A stretch of 64,000 bases of DNA from Pollutimonas sp036675275 (GCA_036675275.1 JAKFFG010000071.1:1-64000); one strand, 5' to 3'. Counted from the stretch's first letter, positions 34,467-43,276 are shown. Notes: generated from the sequence alone by a model not told the origin. Program-made: numbers and translations.

Positions 34467-35219
34467 CTATTCCTTCTTGGCCTTGCCTTGGTTGGCCACG
34501 GCGGCCATTGCCGCTTCGATCGCGGCCGGGTCGCCTAGGTAGTAGTGGCGTATCGGACGCAAGTCGTCGTCGAGTTCGTACACCAGCGGCTGGCCCGTGG
34601 GAATATTCATGTGGACGATGTCTTCATCCGAAATGCCGTCCAGGTGCTTGATGAGCGCGCGCAGGCTGTTGCCGTGCGCCGACACCAGCACCCGGCGGCC
34701 GGCGCGTATCGCGGGCGCGATGGATTCGTTCCAGAACGGCAATACGCGTTCGACCGTATCGGCCAGGCATTCCGTGGCCGGCAGCTTGTCGGCGGCAATC
34801 TTGGCGTAACGGCGATCGAAGCGCGGATGGCGGGGATCGTCGAAGTCGAGCGGGTCGGGCGCAATGGCATAGGCGCGCCGCCAGATCAATACTTGTTCAT
34901 CGCCGAATTTCTGTGCGGTTTCGGCTTTGTTCAGGCCCTGCAGGGCGCCGTAATGCCGCTCGTTCAGGCGCCAGCTCAGCCCCGTGGGGGTATGCATGGC
35001 ATCCATGGCGTCCAGCGCGATCCACAAGGTGCGGATGGCGCGCTTCAAGACCGAGCAATACGCCAGGTCGAACTCGAAACCCTTCTGTTTCAGCAATTCG
35101 CCGGCCAGCCTGGCCTGCTCGCGTCCGGTGTCGGTCAGGTCGACATCGGTCCAGCCGGTGAATCGGTTTTCAAGGTTCCACTGGCTCTCGCCGTGTCGCA
35201 TCAGAACAAGTTTGTGCAT
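34467..35219 (-). CDS. gpmA: 2,3-bisphosphoglycerate-dependent phosphoglycerate mutase
   Basis: A 250-residue enzyme with the catalytic phosphohistidine motif LVLMRHGESQWNLENRFTGW, LNERHYGALQGLNKAETA and LVSAHGNSLRALIKHL. It interconverts 3- and 2-phosphoglycerate in glycolysis/gluconeogenesis. It is divergent from the rhodanese gene and heads the leftward run gpmA-envC-ctpA-moeB. Confidence 0.95.
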   Translation of the reverse strand: MHKLVLMRHGESQWNLENRFTGWTDVDLTDTGREQARLAGELLKQKGFEFDLAYCSVLKRAIRTLWIALDAMDAMHTPTGLSWRLNERHYGALQGLNKAETAQKFGDEQVLIWRRAYAIAPDPLDFDDPRHPRFDRRYAKIAADKLPATECLADTVERVLPFWNESIAPAIRAGRRVLVSAHGNSLRALIKHLDGISDEDIVHMNIPTGQPLVYELDDDLRPIRHYYLGDPAAIEAAMAAVANQGKAKKE

Positions 35220-35308
35220 AAGAAAAGACGCCTAAAAGTTGAAATTCGCTGTCCATTTTATAATCGTCTGATTCTGTCCTTTTTCCAAGGGCATATTCGG
35301 GATATATC

Positions 35309-35719
35309 GTGGACTTTTTTCTTGATCAGAACAACCTTATTGTTATATTCGTCGCTATCGCATCGGGCGTAATGCTGATGTTGCCCAACATCCTGAAAGG
35401 CGGCGGCAAGTCCGTCGGCGTGCAGGAAGCCGTACAGCTGGTGAACCACAAACAGGGCATTTTTCTGGATGTACGCAGCCAGGACGCCTTCAAGACCGCA
35501 AGCATACCGCAGGCGCGCAATTTGCCCGCCGCCGATGTGACCAGCAAGCTGGGCACCTTGCCCAAGAACAAGCCTATCATCGTTGTATGCGATCAGGGCC
35601 GGGACTCCGCAAGAATTGCGGGTTCCTTGCGCAAGCAGGGTTACGAAGAAACCGTCAGTCTTGCCGGCGGTTTGCAGGCATGGGTAAAAGACGGACTGCC
35701 CTTGTCCAAGAAATCCTGA
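35309..35719 (+). CDS. Membrane-anchored rhodanese-like protein
   Basis: A 136-residue protein with an N-terminal membrane helix (residues ~9-28) and one rhodanese domain. GIFLDVRSQDAFKTASIPQA begins the fold and PIIVVCDQGRDSARIAG holds the active-site Cys. It probably carries sulfur or acts as a thiol-redox protein on the cytoplasmic face. The linkage rhodanese-grxC-secB-gpsA is a standard proteobacterial gene order (as with yibN in Escherichia coli). Confidence 0.9.
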   Translation: MDFFLDQNNLIVIFVAIASGVMLMLPNILKGGGKSVGVQEAVQLVNHKQGIFLDVRSQDAFKTASIPQARNLPAADVTSKLGTLPKNKPIIVVCDQGRDSARIAGSLRKQGYEETVSLAGGLQAWVKDGLPLSKKS

Positions 35720-35749
35720 TCGCTTGTTTTTTTATATCTAGGAATCATC

Positions 35750-36007
35750 ATGGCAACCGTAACAATGTACAGTACCGCCGTATGCCCATACTGTGTCCGC
35801 GCCGAAATGCTGCTCAAGCAGCGCGGCGTGACTGAAATCGAAAAGATCCGCATCGACCTGAATCCGGAGCAGCGCTCTATCATGATGGAGCGCACGGGCC
35901 GGCGCACGGTACCGCAGATCTATATCGGCGACACTCACGTGGGCGGCTACGACGACCTTGCCGCGCTGGATCGCGCCGGCGGCCTGATGCCACTGCTTAC
36001 TGCCTGA
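35750..36007 (+). CDS. grxC: Glutaredoxin 3
   Basis: An 85-residue glutaredoxin with the dithiol active site CPYC (residues ~11-14), the cis-Pro segment RTVPQIYIGDTHVGGYDDLA and normal length. It reduces disulfides and glutathionylated proteins using glutathione. It sits between the rhodanese gene and secB, as in Escherichia coli. Confidence 0.95.
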   Translation: MATVTMYSTAVCPYCVRAEMLLKQRGVTEIEKIRIDLNPEQRSIMMERTGRRTVPQIYIGDTHVGGYDDLAALDRAGGLMPLLTA

Positions 36008-36054
36008 CCTTTACCACGGCAATCCATCACTCCACCCCCCTTTCAGGAAACACT

Positions 36055-36585
36055 ATGGCCGAACAGAACCAAAACAGCCAGGAAAACCAAGACAGCCAGG
36101 ACCCCAGCTTCAGCCTGCAGCGCACCTATGTCAAAGATCTGTCGCTGGAAATGCCCAACGCACCCGAGATCTTCCTGGAACAGGAAGGCCCCACGGTGGA
36201 AGTGTCGATCAATGTCGGCGGCCAGCGCCTTGCCGAAACCGTCTACGAAGCCACCGTGACCGCCACAGTTACCACCCGCATCGGCGACAAGGTCCTGTAC
36301 CTGGTCGAAGCCACCCAGGCCGGCATCTTCGAAGCCGCCAACATTCCCGCCGAGCAGCTCGATCCGCTTATCGGCATTGTGTGCCCGACCATGCTCTATC
36401 CCTACCTGCGCGCCAACGTGGCCGACGCCATTACACGCACGTCGCTGCCTCCGCTGCACCTGGCCGAAGTCAACTTCCAGGGCCTGTACGAACAGCGCAT
36501 CGCCCAGTTGGCACAAGAGCAGCAGGGCCAGCAAGGCCAGCAGGATTCCGGCCTTATCCTGCCGCCAGGCATGACTCGCCAGTAA
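36055..36585 (+). CDS. secB: Protein-export chaperone SecB
   Basis: A 176-residue SecB with a Gln/Asn-rich N-terminal tail. The core has FSLQRTYVKDLSLEMPNAPE, VYLVEATQAGIF-like strands, and the conserved CPTMLYPYLRANVADAITR. The C-terminal tail is Gln-rich. It keeps precursor proteins unfolded and delivers them to SecA. Eight bp separate it from gpsA. Confidence 0.95.
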   Translation: MAEQNQNSQENQDSQDPSFSLQRTYVKDLSLEMPNAPEIFLEQEGPTVEVSINVGGQRLAETVYEATVTATVTTRIGDKVLYLVEATQAGIFEAANIPAEQLDPLIGIVCPTMLYPYLRANVADAITRTSLPPLHLAEVNFQGLYEQRIAQLAQEQQGQQGQQDSGLILPPGMTRQ

Positions 36586-36593
36586 GGCTGCAC

Positions 36594-37724
36594 ATGAGCG
36601 CTTCAACCCAGCGTATTCGCGTGGCGGTACTCGGCGCGGGTAGCTGGGGCACGGCGCTCGCGGCGCTGGCCTGCTCGCAAGCCGACACCCTTATCTGGGC
36701 GCGCGATCCGGCAGTCGTACTGGAACTGAATCAGCAACACCGCAATGCGCGCTACCTGCCCGACATCGCCCTGCCCGGCACCCTGCGCGCCACGTCAACG
36801 TTGCAGGAAGCCATCGAACACGTATGCGCAGACGGCGTGGAACACGGCTTGATCATTCTTGGCGTGCCCGTGGCGGGTCTGCATGACGCCTGCACGCAGA
36901 TCGCCGCAGCGCTGGACAGGCGTCGCGGTACGCGTTGCGACGCACATGTCGCGACGCCTGGCGACACGCCGTCCAACGCGCGTTGCGAGGCGCTTTGCGA
37001 GGAACGCATTACCATCGTCTGGACCTGCAAGGGCTTCCAGCACGAAACCGGTTTGCTGCCCCACCAGATCGCACAGAACGCGCTGTCCCAATGGCCGGAA
37101 CTGAACCTGGGCGTACTCTCGGGCCCGTCCTTCGCCCACGAGGTCGCACAGGGGCTTCCCGTTGCCCTTACCCTTGCAACCCTGGGGCCGCGGCATGAAA
37201 ACGCCGCAGCCGACGTTCTGGCCGCCCTGCACGGCACGAATGCCCGCATCTATACCAGCACGGATGTCATAGGCGTGGAAGTCGGCGGCGCATTGAAGAA
37301 CATAATGGCCATCGCCTGCGGCATCTCCGACGGCCTGGGTCTGGGCACCAATGCGCGCGCCGCCCTCATAACCCGGGGTCTTGCGGAAATGCAGCGCCTG
37401 GGGCTCGCCCTGGGCGGGCAACCCGAGACCTTCGCCGGCTTGACCGGCCTGGGCGACCTGGTGCTTACCGCCACCGGCGCGCTGTCGCGCAACCGCCAGG
37501 TGGGGTTGGCCATAGGCCAGGGCCAGACGCTGGACCAGATACTGGCGGGCGGCGTCACGGCAGAAGGCGTGCGCTGCGCACGCGCAGCCCGCGACCTGGG
37601 CCGCATGCACAATATAGATTTACCAATTACTGCCGCCGTCTGCGGCGTGCTTTTTGACGGTCTCGCTCCGCGCGAAGCCGTATCCAGCTTGCTCGCGCGC
37701 GAAGCCCGCGCCGAAGCGGCCTGA
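36594..37724 (+). CDS. gpsA: NAD(P)H-dependent glycerol-3-phosphate dehydrogenase
   Basis: A 376-residue enzyme from the ATG at 36594 (MSASTQRIRVAVLGAGSWGT). GAGSWGTALAAL binds NAD(P), WTCKGFQ and GPSFAHEVAQGLP follow, then the catalytic Lys region GVEVGGALKNIMAIACGISD and NARAALITRGLAEM. It makes glycerol 3-phosphate for phospholipids. It is about 35-40 residues longer than Escherichia coli GpsA. Most of the excess is an insert of roughly 26-30 residues near 107-136, rich in Arg and Cys, whose DNA contains an 11-bp inverted repeat. Confidence 0.92.
   Translation: MSASTQRIRVAVLGAGSWGTALAALACSQADTLIWARDPAVVLELNQQHRNARYLPDIALPGTLRATSTLQEAIEHVCADGVEHGLIILGVPVAGLHDACTQIAAALDRRRGTRCDAHVATPGDTPSNARCEALCEERITIVWTCKGFQHETGLLPHQIAQNALSQWPELNLGVLSGPSFAHEVAQGLPVALTLATLGPRHENAAADVLAALHGTNARIYTSTDVIGVEVGGALKNIMAIACGISDGLGLGTNARAALITRGLAEMQRLGLALGGQPETFAGLTGLGDLVLTATGALSRNRQVGLAIGQGQTLDQILAGGVTAEGVRCARAARDLGRMHNIDLPITAAVCGVLFDGLAPREAVSSLLAREARAEAA
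36917..36960. repeat. Inverted repeat inside the gpsA insertion
   Basis: CAGGCGTCGCG (36917-36927) and CGCGACGCCTG (36950-36960) are perfect reverse complements. They coincide with the extra segment in GpsA, suggesting a small palindromic element was inserted in frame. Confidence 0.65.
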
Positions 37725-37749
37725 CGCCTATCTCAACAAGGAAATCCCG

Positions 37750-38751
37750 ATGACTGACTTTTCAACGATGCGACGCCATCTGAATTTGTCTGTGCTCAGC
37801 TTGGCCACACTCGGTGCGCTGCTGCTCGCGCCGGCCGCCGGCGCCGCCGACTGGCCCAGCCGGCCCGTGCAGTTGGTCGTCCCCTTCCCGGCGGGTTCCT
37901 CGCCAGACACCCTGGCACGCGCGATCGCCGAGCCTTTGGCCAAAGACCTGGGCCAGCCAGTGGTGGTGGAAAACAAGCCAGGCGCCGGCGGCAATATCGG
38001 CACGCGCCACGCCAGCAAAGCCAAGCCCGACGGCTACACCTTGCTGCTGACGATCAACGGGCCCATGGTCACCGCGCCCACGCTCTACAAGAAATCGCTG
38101 GGATACGACCCGCTGACCGACCTGGATCCCATCAGCCTGGTAGGCACCAGCCCCAACGTGCTGGTCGTACCCAAGGACTCGCCAGCCAAGAATCTGAAGG
38201 AATTCGTGCAACTGGCGAAAAACCAGCCGGGCGCGCTGAATTACGGTTCAGTCGGGCCGGGAAGCTCTTCCCATCTTGGAATGGCCATGCTGGAACACGA
38301 AGCCGGCATCAAGCTGCAGCAGATCCCCTACACCGGTTTTCCGCAAATCACCACGTCCATCATTGCCGGCGATATCCAGGCCGGATTCATGGTGCCGGGC
38401 GTAGCCATGCCGCAAGTCAATGCCGGAAAAATACGCGCGCTGGCCATTACCAGCCTGGAAAGCAGCGAACTGCTGCCCGGCGTGCCGACCATGGCATCGC
38501 AAGGCTATCCAGGCTTCGAATCGATCTCGTGGGATGCCATCTTTGTACCCGCCGGCACGCCAGCCGATATCGTGGAGCGTCTGAACAAGTCCATAACCAA
38601 GATCTTGGCCCTGCCCGATGTGAAGCAGAAAATGGCATCGCTGTACTTCACCCCGGCGCCTTCAACGCCGGCAGAACTGACCAAGATGATCAAGGCTGAA
38701 AAGGTACGATGGGACGAAGTGATCAATCGCTTGAATCTGTCGCTGGACTGA
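37750..38751 (+). CDS. Bug (TctC-type) periplasmic solute-binding protein
   Basis: A 333-residue protein from the ATG at 37750, with a signal peptide (cleavage near GAA-DWPS). The Bug motifs PVQLVVPFPAGSSPDTLARA, VVENKPGAGGNIG and AKPDGYTLLL are present. It follows gpsA by 25 bp but has no functional link to it. No transporter or enzyme genes accompany it, so the ligand is unknown. It ends 1 bp before the remnant of a convergent DUF5615 gene. Confidence 0.9.
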   Translation: MTDFSTMRRHLNLSVLSLATLGALLLAPAAGAADWPSRPVQLVVPFPAGSSPDTLARAIAEPLAKDLGQPVVVENKPGAGGNIGTRHASKAKPDGYTLLLTINGPMVTAPTLYKKSLGYDPLTDLDPISLVGTSPNVLVVPKDSPAKNLKEFVQLAKNQPGALNYGSVGPGSSSHLGMAMLEHEAGIKLQQIPYTGFPQITTSIIAGDIQAGFMVPGVAMPQVNAGKIRALAITSLESSELLPGVPTMASQGYPGFESISWDAIFVPAGTPADIVERLNKSITKILALPDVKQKMASLYFTPAPSTPAELTKMIKAEKVRWDEVINRLNLSLD

Positions 38752-38752
38752 T

Positions 38753-39018
38753 CTAAGGGCTCTCGCGAGGGCATTGCAGGCCTTCAGGCAACCGGTACAC
38801 CACCGTTTCGATGCTGGCGGCTGCCCTCGAAAGTCGGCCGAGTTATGAGTAACGAGAATGTAGTCTTCCTGCATTAACAGCTGCACCAGTTGGGCGTCAG
38901 ATGTACCCGAGAGGCCGCGGTCACGCACACATGTCGTCTGGTAATGCCCCGCCGCTATTGCCTGTTTGACGAGCTTGGGCGAGAGACACTCGTCGATAAA
39001 AAGTTTGTGGTCCGGCAT
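38753..39018 (-). pseudogene. DUF5615 (PIN-like) toxin partner, frameshifted remnant
   Basis: From the ATG at 39018 (MPDHKLFIDECLSPKLV) the sequence matches DUF5615 proteins down to DYILVTHNSADFRG. After about 38820 the same frame produces a non-homologous Arg/Cys-rich tail that would run through the convergent Bug gene. A neighbouring frame instead reads SIETVVYRLPEG and stops at 38753, just beyond the Bug stop codon, which looks like the true end. The middle of the domain is missing, so an internal deletion with a frame change is inferred. It follows the DUF433 gene by 5 bp, as in intact pairs. Confidence 0.6.
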
Positions 39019-39023
39019 CGGGG

Positions 39024-39692
39024 TCAGACTGGGTGATGGACCGTTTGGCGCTCCACTCGCCAATCTAGGAATTGTTCGCGCAGCGATTTCGGACGACCCC
39101 GTTGCGGGTGCAAGGCATCGTACACCTGTGCCAACTCGACCAGTTCCTCTGTGAGGAAAGGATAGTCTTCTTTTAGCTCATGGAAATCGTCACCTTGGCG
39201 CAAAGACTCGAGCACCACACGCACGGGCACACGTGTACCTTTGAATACTGGGGCTCCCCCCATAACGGCGGGGTTGACTTCAACAGCTTGATTCGCCTTC
39301 TGCAGCAGATGCAGCTTGACCATTGTGGCATCGACAAAACCCGCTAGATTTATGTCAACGAAATCCTGAGGTTGCACATGCCAGGTCGCTTTTCGGCCTT
39401 TCGAGGTCAGCATCAAAATCCGGGCGGTTTCTTCAGCGGGTAGCTTATGCACGCGCTTGACAAGCTCTGCGAGAATCTGTTTTCTCGCGCTAGCCGCCAC
39501 GACCTTCTCGGCGTCGAAATAGAACCTTACGAGTGCGGCCGCCATGGGCACGAAACGGCGCGCCTTCGCGCTAGACGTGTACAAGCGAGGAGGAAGGATA
39601 CAGTCGTCGACGACCTGATTGATTTTGCGTTGTGGAAGGTCAGCCAGGAACGCTGCTTCCGTAGTCGATAGAGTAAGAAACGGCGTGGTCAT
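39024..39692 (-). CDS. DUF433-domain antitoxin-like protein
   Basis: A 222-residue protein from the ATG at 39692, with a strong AGGAGG ribosome-binding site. An N-terminal helix-turn-helix-like part (residues ~5-60) is followed by a DUF433 domain in the C-terminal third: AVEVNPAVMGGAPVFKGTRV and FLTEELVELAQVYDAL. DUF433 proteins usually sit directly before DUF5615 genes and are thought to be their antitoxins. The partner gene here is damaged, leaving this as an orphan. A longer frame to 39827 lacks support. Confidence 0.8.
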   Translation of the reverse strand: MTTPFLTLSTTEAAFLADLPQRKINQVVDDCILPPRLYTSSAKARRFVPMAAALVRFYFDAEKVVAASARKQILAELVKRVHKLPAEETARILMLTSKGRKATWHVQPQDFVDINLAGFVDATMVKLHLLQKANQAVEVNPAVMGGAPVFKGTRVPVRVVLESLRQGDDFHELKEDYPFLTEELVELAQVYDALHPQRGRPKSLREQFLDWRVERQTVHHPV

Positions 39693-39709
39693 GAGGCCTC
39701 CTGTAAAAC

Positions 39710-39732
39710 ATCCGATAGCTCGGATAATTATA
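39710..39732 (-). promoter_or_regulatory. DUF433 promoter -10 box and operator repeat
   Basis: ATCCGA-tagc-TCGGAT (39710-39725) is a perfect inverted repeat, and a perfect minus-strand TATAAT (39727-39732) lies 2 bp from it, upstream of the DUF433 start. The -35 region is poor. The layout suggests autoregulation. Confidence 0.45.
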
Positions 39733-39935
39733 CACTTCAAAGGCCTTTTACCTAGAAATCGGGAGGGCTGAGGCGTTAACAGCCAGCTCTCCCAAACACC
39801 ATATTGTCCTTTAGGGCTAACAGACATGGCCCGAGCAGTTGCGCTTCGCTTTATTCGTTGTGATCAACTTAGGGCGGACCTTACACCCGCACGAGGTATA
39901 CGGATCACCAGAAAGCCCCGGTAATGAGGATAAGG

Positions 39936-40256
39936 TTACTGCTCCGAGGCTCTCAACGAAGACAGCATTTCCCGCCGCAAAATGGCATTGATGCGCGATT
40001 GATAGCCCTTTCCCTGCGACCGCAGCCAAGCCAGAACATCGGAATCGATCCGCACGGTGGTTGAAGTTTTGGTAGGCTTGTAGAATTTGCCTCGTTCGGC
40101 ATCCTTCCAGAAGTCCGCCGATAGAGATGGCGTATCGCTATAGTCGACATCCTCTTCACGGCGCGCCGCCAATGCCGTCAACTCAGCTTTCTGCTTTGCG
40201 CTCAGTGGCGGCAGGTTGGCCAGTTCCACTTCGCGCTTAACGGATTTCTTGCTCAT
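39936..40256 (-). CDS. brnA: BrnA antitoxin
   Basis: A 106-residue protein from the ATG at 40256 (MSKKSVKREVELANLPPLSA). A flexible, charged N-terminal half binds the toxin, and a C-terminal ribbon-helix-helix (TSTTVRIDSDVLAWLRSQGK, YQSRINAILRREM) binds DNA. This matches the BrnA family. Its start lies 20 bp inside the end of brnT, so the two are coupled in the usual toxin-first order. Confidence 0.87.
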   Translation of the reverse strand: MSKKSVKREVELANLPPLSAKQKAELTALAARREEDVDYSDTPSLSADFWKDAERGKFYKPTKTSTTVRIDSDVLAWLRSQGKGYQSRINAILRREMLSSLRASEQ

Positions 40257-40542
40257 AACGTCGCCTTTCTTTCTTGTCGGCCGCTCTGGCCGAGACAATG
40301 CGAATGATATCGATGACTTGGTCGTCCTTGTTTATTTCAGAGACCGTATGGGCGACAAGAAGCAGAAGATATCCATCGACAGCTCCGAGCGTCTGCCAGC
40401 GTTGCTCGCCGTCCTGCACGCGCTCGGGTCCGGTCAACGCGAACGGATCGGCAAACACCCGCATCGCCATCTCGAAGCTCACACCATGTTTGCGCAGGTT
40501 GGCCACCGCCTTCGCGGCATCCCATTCAAACCGCGTCAACAT
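40237..40542 (-). CDS. brnT: BrnT toxin (ribonuclease)
   Basis: A 101-residue protein beginning MLTRFEWDAAKAVANLRKHG, the BrnT hallmark, followed by VSFEMAMRVFADPFAL, EQRWQTLGAVDGYLLLLVAH and the terminal RIVSARAADKKERRRYE. BrnT is a RelE-like ribonuclease that stops translation. All family motifs are present, so the module appears intact. No ribosome-binding site is obvious before the ATG. Confidence 0.9.
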   Translation of the reverse strand: MLTRFEWDAAKAVANLRKHGVSFEMAMRVFADPFALTGPERVQDGEQRWQTLGAVDGYLLLLVAHTVSEINKDDQVIDIIRIVSARAADKKERRRYEQEIR

Positions 40543-40548
40543 ACGAAA

Positions 40549-40577
40549 ACGTTACTACAAGATTGTATTTCACGCAA
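40549..40577 (-). promoter_or_regulatory. Putative brnTA promoter
   Basis: On the minus strand TTGCGT (40572-40577), a 17-bp spacer and TAACGT (40549-40554) lie just ahead of brnT. Transcription would start within a few bases of the start codon, giving a very short leader. The remaining upstream gap to trmL (to 40836) is AT-richer and holds no other recognisable element. Confidence 0.35.
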
Positions 40578-40836
40578 TGTCATGCTCCTGTGCGGTTTAT
40601 CCTTGAAGTTGTGGGCTTCAAGGGAGACTTGATGCCATAACATAAGACTAAAAACCGCAGAACAGGCTTATAACCATTTGATATGAAATGGATTTTATTG
40701 TCTCACCATTGCCTTCATGCGCTAGTTTGCGAGCGAAACTCAATTATCCGCCAGCTCAAACCATTTGGGAATAAAAGATGAAGTGTGTGCCGCTGCTCGC
40801 TAACTCGCGCGCACGGCCCGCAAACCCAAAATCCGT

Positions 40837-41307
40837 CTACACGCTGCCCGCAAAACCCGACTGCCGCCAGGCTTCGAATACCGTGACCGCCACGGCATTG
40901 GACAGATTAAGGCTGCGCTGCTGGGGCATCATCGGCAGGCGCAGGCGCTGCTCTGCCGGAAAAAACGCCATTTCCTCGGGCGTCATGCCGGCCGTTTCCC
41001 GGCCGAACACGAAAACGTCGCCGGGCAAGAACGGCGTCTGGCCCAGCAGCTGCGTGCCTTTGGTGGTCAATGCGAAACGCCGTTCGGGCGCCCCGCCTAT
41101 TATTTCGAAAGCCAGAGCCAAGGTGTCGTGCACCTGCATATTGGCCCATTCGTGGTAGTCCAGGCCGGCGCGCTTCATGCGCTTGTCGTCCAGCTCGAAC
41201 CCCAGGGGCCGCACCAGGTGCAGGCTGGCGCCGGTGTTGGCCGCCAGACGGATCACATTGCCGGTATTCGGAGGAATTTCCGGCGAGACGAGAACGATAT
41301 GAAACAT
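40837..41307 (-). CDS. trmL: tRNA (cytidine(34)-2'-O)-methyltransferase
   Basis: A 156-residue SPOUT-class enzyme from the ATG at 41307 (MFHIVLVSPEIPPNTGNVIR). The knot motifs LVRPLGFELDDKRMKRAGLD, VFGRETAGMTPEEM and LPMMPQQRSLNLSNAVAVTV are complete. It 2'-O-methylates the wobble base of tRNA-Leu isoacceptors. It ends the leftward pair after the N-formylglutamate amidohydrolase gene. Confidence 0.93.
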   Translation of the reverse strand: MFHIVLVSPEIPPNTGNVIRLAANTGASLHLVRPLGFELDDKRMKRAGLDYHEWANMQVHDTLALAFEIIGGAPERRFALTTKGTQLLGQTPFLPGDVFVFGRETAGMTPEEMAFFPAEQRLRLPMMPQQRSLNLSNAVAVTVFEAWRQSGFAGSV

Positions 41308-41332
41308 GCGTGCCAGGAGGAGTCCGGGTCGA

Positions 41333-42199
41333 TCAGGGACGCGCCGCGGTCCAGGCAACCAGATCGGTCACCAAGTTCTTGAACAGCTCGCGCAAAGCCT
41401 GGTAGCCCTCGTTGGGCCGCAGGGTGGTTTCATCCATATACAGCTTGCGATTGACTTCCAGCTGCAGGCTGTGGCGATTATTTGCCGGGTCGCCATAGCG
41501 GCGCACCAGTTCCACGCCTTTATAAGGCGCGTTGATGGAGACATCGTAGCCACGCTCACGCAGCCACGCGCCGACAAATTCGCGGAATTCGGGAGCACTG
41601 GTGGTACCGTCGCGATCGCCCAGGACGAAGTCGGGGTGCACCAGGCCGGGTGTGTCGGTGGCGTACGCCCCTGCAACGCTGGGCATGGAATGGCAGTTAA
41701 TGTGCCAGACCTTGCCATGCGCGGCATGGACGGCGTCAAGCGTTTGCTTGACGGCGCCATGGTATGGCTTCCAGCACGCGTCGATACGGTGCCGTACTTC
41801 ATCGATGGACAACTTGCGCTCGTACAAGGGCGTGCCGTCGTCCAGCATGCGCCAGATCAGGCCCTTGCCCAGGCGCACCTTGGGCGAATCGGGTACCGGT
41901 TCGGGCCATGGCGCATCGAGCAACAGCGCGTCGATTTCATCTTCGCCACGGTTGGCGTCGATGTACGCGCGCGGAAAACGCGCCTCGACTAGCGGAACGC
42001 CCAGCGCCGGAGCATCGCCCCAGAGGTCGGCGACCCACGTGTCTTCGGCGGTACGCAGCACACCCGCAGCCACCGCGGAATCGAAGTCCGGCGGGTAAGT
42101 CGTGCCGCTGTGCGGCGAATCCAGGACCAATGCTGCCGGCGCGGATTCCGGCATATGGAGCCGATACGAAAGAGGCTGTGTGTGTGTGCGCAATGTCAT
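41333..42199 (-). CDS. N-formylglutamate amidohydrolase
   Basis: A 288-residue protein with the FGase fold. LVLDSPHSGTTYPPDF begins it, RAYIDANRGEDEID and INCHSMPS carry expected metal or substrate residues, and SLQLEVNRKLYMDE ends the core. The family hydrolyses N-formylglutamate in histidine degradation, but solitary members occur widely and act on other N-formyl amino acids. No other hut genes are seen here. Twenty-five bp separate it from trmL. Confidence 0.88.
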   Translation of the reverse strand: MTLRTHTQPLSYRLHMPESAPAALVLDSPHSGTTYPPDFDSAVAAGVLRTAEDTWVADLWGDAPALGVPLVEARFPRAYIDANRGEDEIDALLLDAPWPEPVPDSPKVRLGKGLIWRMLDDGTPLYERKLSIDEVRHRIDACWKPYHGAVKQTLDAVHAAHGKVWHINCHSMPSVAGAYATDTPGLVHPDFVLGDRDGTTSAPEFREFVGAWLRERGYDVSINAPYKGVELVRRYGDPANNRHSLQLEVNRKLYMDETTLRPNEGYQALRELFKNLVTDLVAWTAARP

Positions 42200-42225
42200 A
42201 AAAAATCAAACATCAGTAAAAAAGG

Positions 42226-43206
42226 TTAATCGATAGAAATGCCGGCTTGCTTGGCCACGACGGCGCTCTGATCGATACGATCGGATATCTGCTTGGCGAA
42301 CTCGGCCGGCGTATTGCCGATGGGCGCGGCGCCCAGTGAAGCAAGGCGCTCGACGACTTCAGGCGACTTCAAGATCTTGACCATGGACGCGTTGAGCTTT
42401 TCCACGATATCGGCAGGAAGATCGGCGGGGGCGACAAGGCCGAACCACGACGCATCGTTGACTTCAGGAAGACCCACTTCGGCAAAAGTTGGAACGTCTG
42501 GCAATGCGGCAACGCGCTCAGGCCAGGCCACGGCCAGGGCGCGCAGCTTGCCGGCCTTGATGTGCGGCAACGATGTGGGCAGGTTGTCGAAGAAAACATC
42601 GACTTGTCCGGCCAGGGTGTCGGTCAGGGCCGGGCCTGATCCACGGTAAGGCACGTGCAGCAGATCGGTCTTGGAGGCCATCTTGAACAGTTCGCCCATC
42701 ATGTTGGCAACCGAGCCATGGCCGGCCGATGCGTAGCTGAGCGCGCCCGGTTCGGCCTTGGCCAATGCGACGAACTCCTGCATGTTCTGCGCCTTGACCT
42801 GCGGGTTTACCGTAACGACGTTAGGAACGGCGGCTACGTTGGTGATGGGGGTGAAGTCTTTCTTGACGTCGAAGGGCAGCTTTTTGTAGACGGCGGGGTT
42901 GATGCCGTGCGTGCTGACCGTGGCAATGCCCAGCGTGTAGCCGTCGGGCTTGGCCTTGGCGACGGCATTGCTGCCGATCGAGCCGCCTGCGCCGCCGCGG
43001 TTTTCCGCCACAACTGTCTGGCCCAGTTCGGCTGTCAGGCGTTCGGCAACGATACGGCCCACGACGTCGGTGGTGCCGCCTGCGGGAAACGGAATGATCA
43101 AGGTGATAGGGCGGCTGGGATAGCTTTCAGCCTGAGCGGATGCAACCATAGGCATAATTGCCAGGGCGCCGATCATAAGGCCAAGAATACGTTTCTGGTG
43201 TCGCAT
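42226..43206 (-). CDS. Bug (TctC-type) periplasmic solute-binding protein
   Basis: A 326-residue protein from the ATG at 43206, with a signal peptide (cleavage near ASA-QAES). PITLIIPFPAGGTTDVVGRI, VAENRGGAGGSIG and AKAKPDGYTLGIA are family motifs. It is divergent from a LysR regulator with a plausible operator between them, so it is probably controlled by that regulator. It lies 26 bp before the N-formylglutamate amidohydrolase gene and may be co-transcribed with it. Confidence 0.9.
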   Translation of the reverse strand: MRHQKRILGLMIGALAIMPMVASAQAESYPSRPITLIIPFPAGGTTDVVGRIVAERLTAELGQTVVAENRGGAGGSIGSNAVAKAKPDGYTLGIATVSTHGINPAVYKKLPFDVKKDFTPITNVAAVPNVVTVNPQVKAQNMQEFVALAKAEPGALSYASAGHGSVANMMGELFKMASKTDLLHVPYRGSGPALTDTLAGQVDVFFDNLPTSLPHIKAGKLRALAVAWPERVAALPDVPTFAEVGLPEVNDASWFGLVAPADLPADIVEKLNASMVKILKSPEVVERLASLGAAPIGNTPAEFAKQISDRIDQSAVVAKQAGISID

Positions 43207-43276
43207 GGGGAAGTAGCTCCTGTGGATAAACGGATCGTCGACGACGCCCGGCATGGACCAATTTTAGTTCCCGCAT

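Noticed and set aside
33167..34651. 494-residue forward frame antisense to envC
   Set aside because: Shadow of envC; the Phe/Leu/Gly-rich sequence lacks signal or domain pattern.
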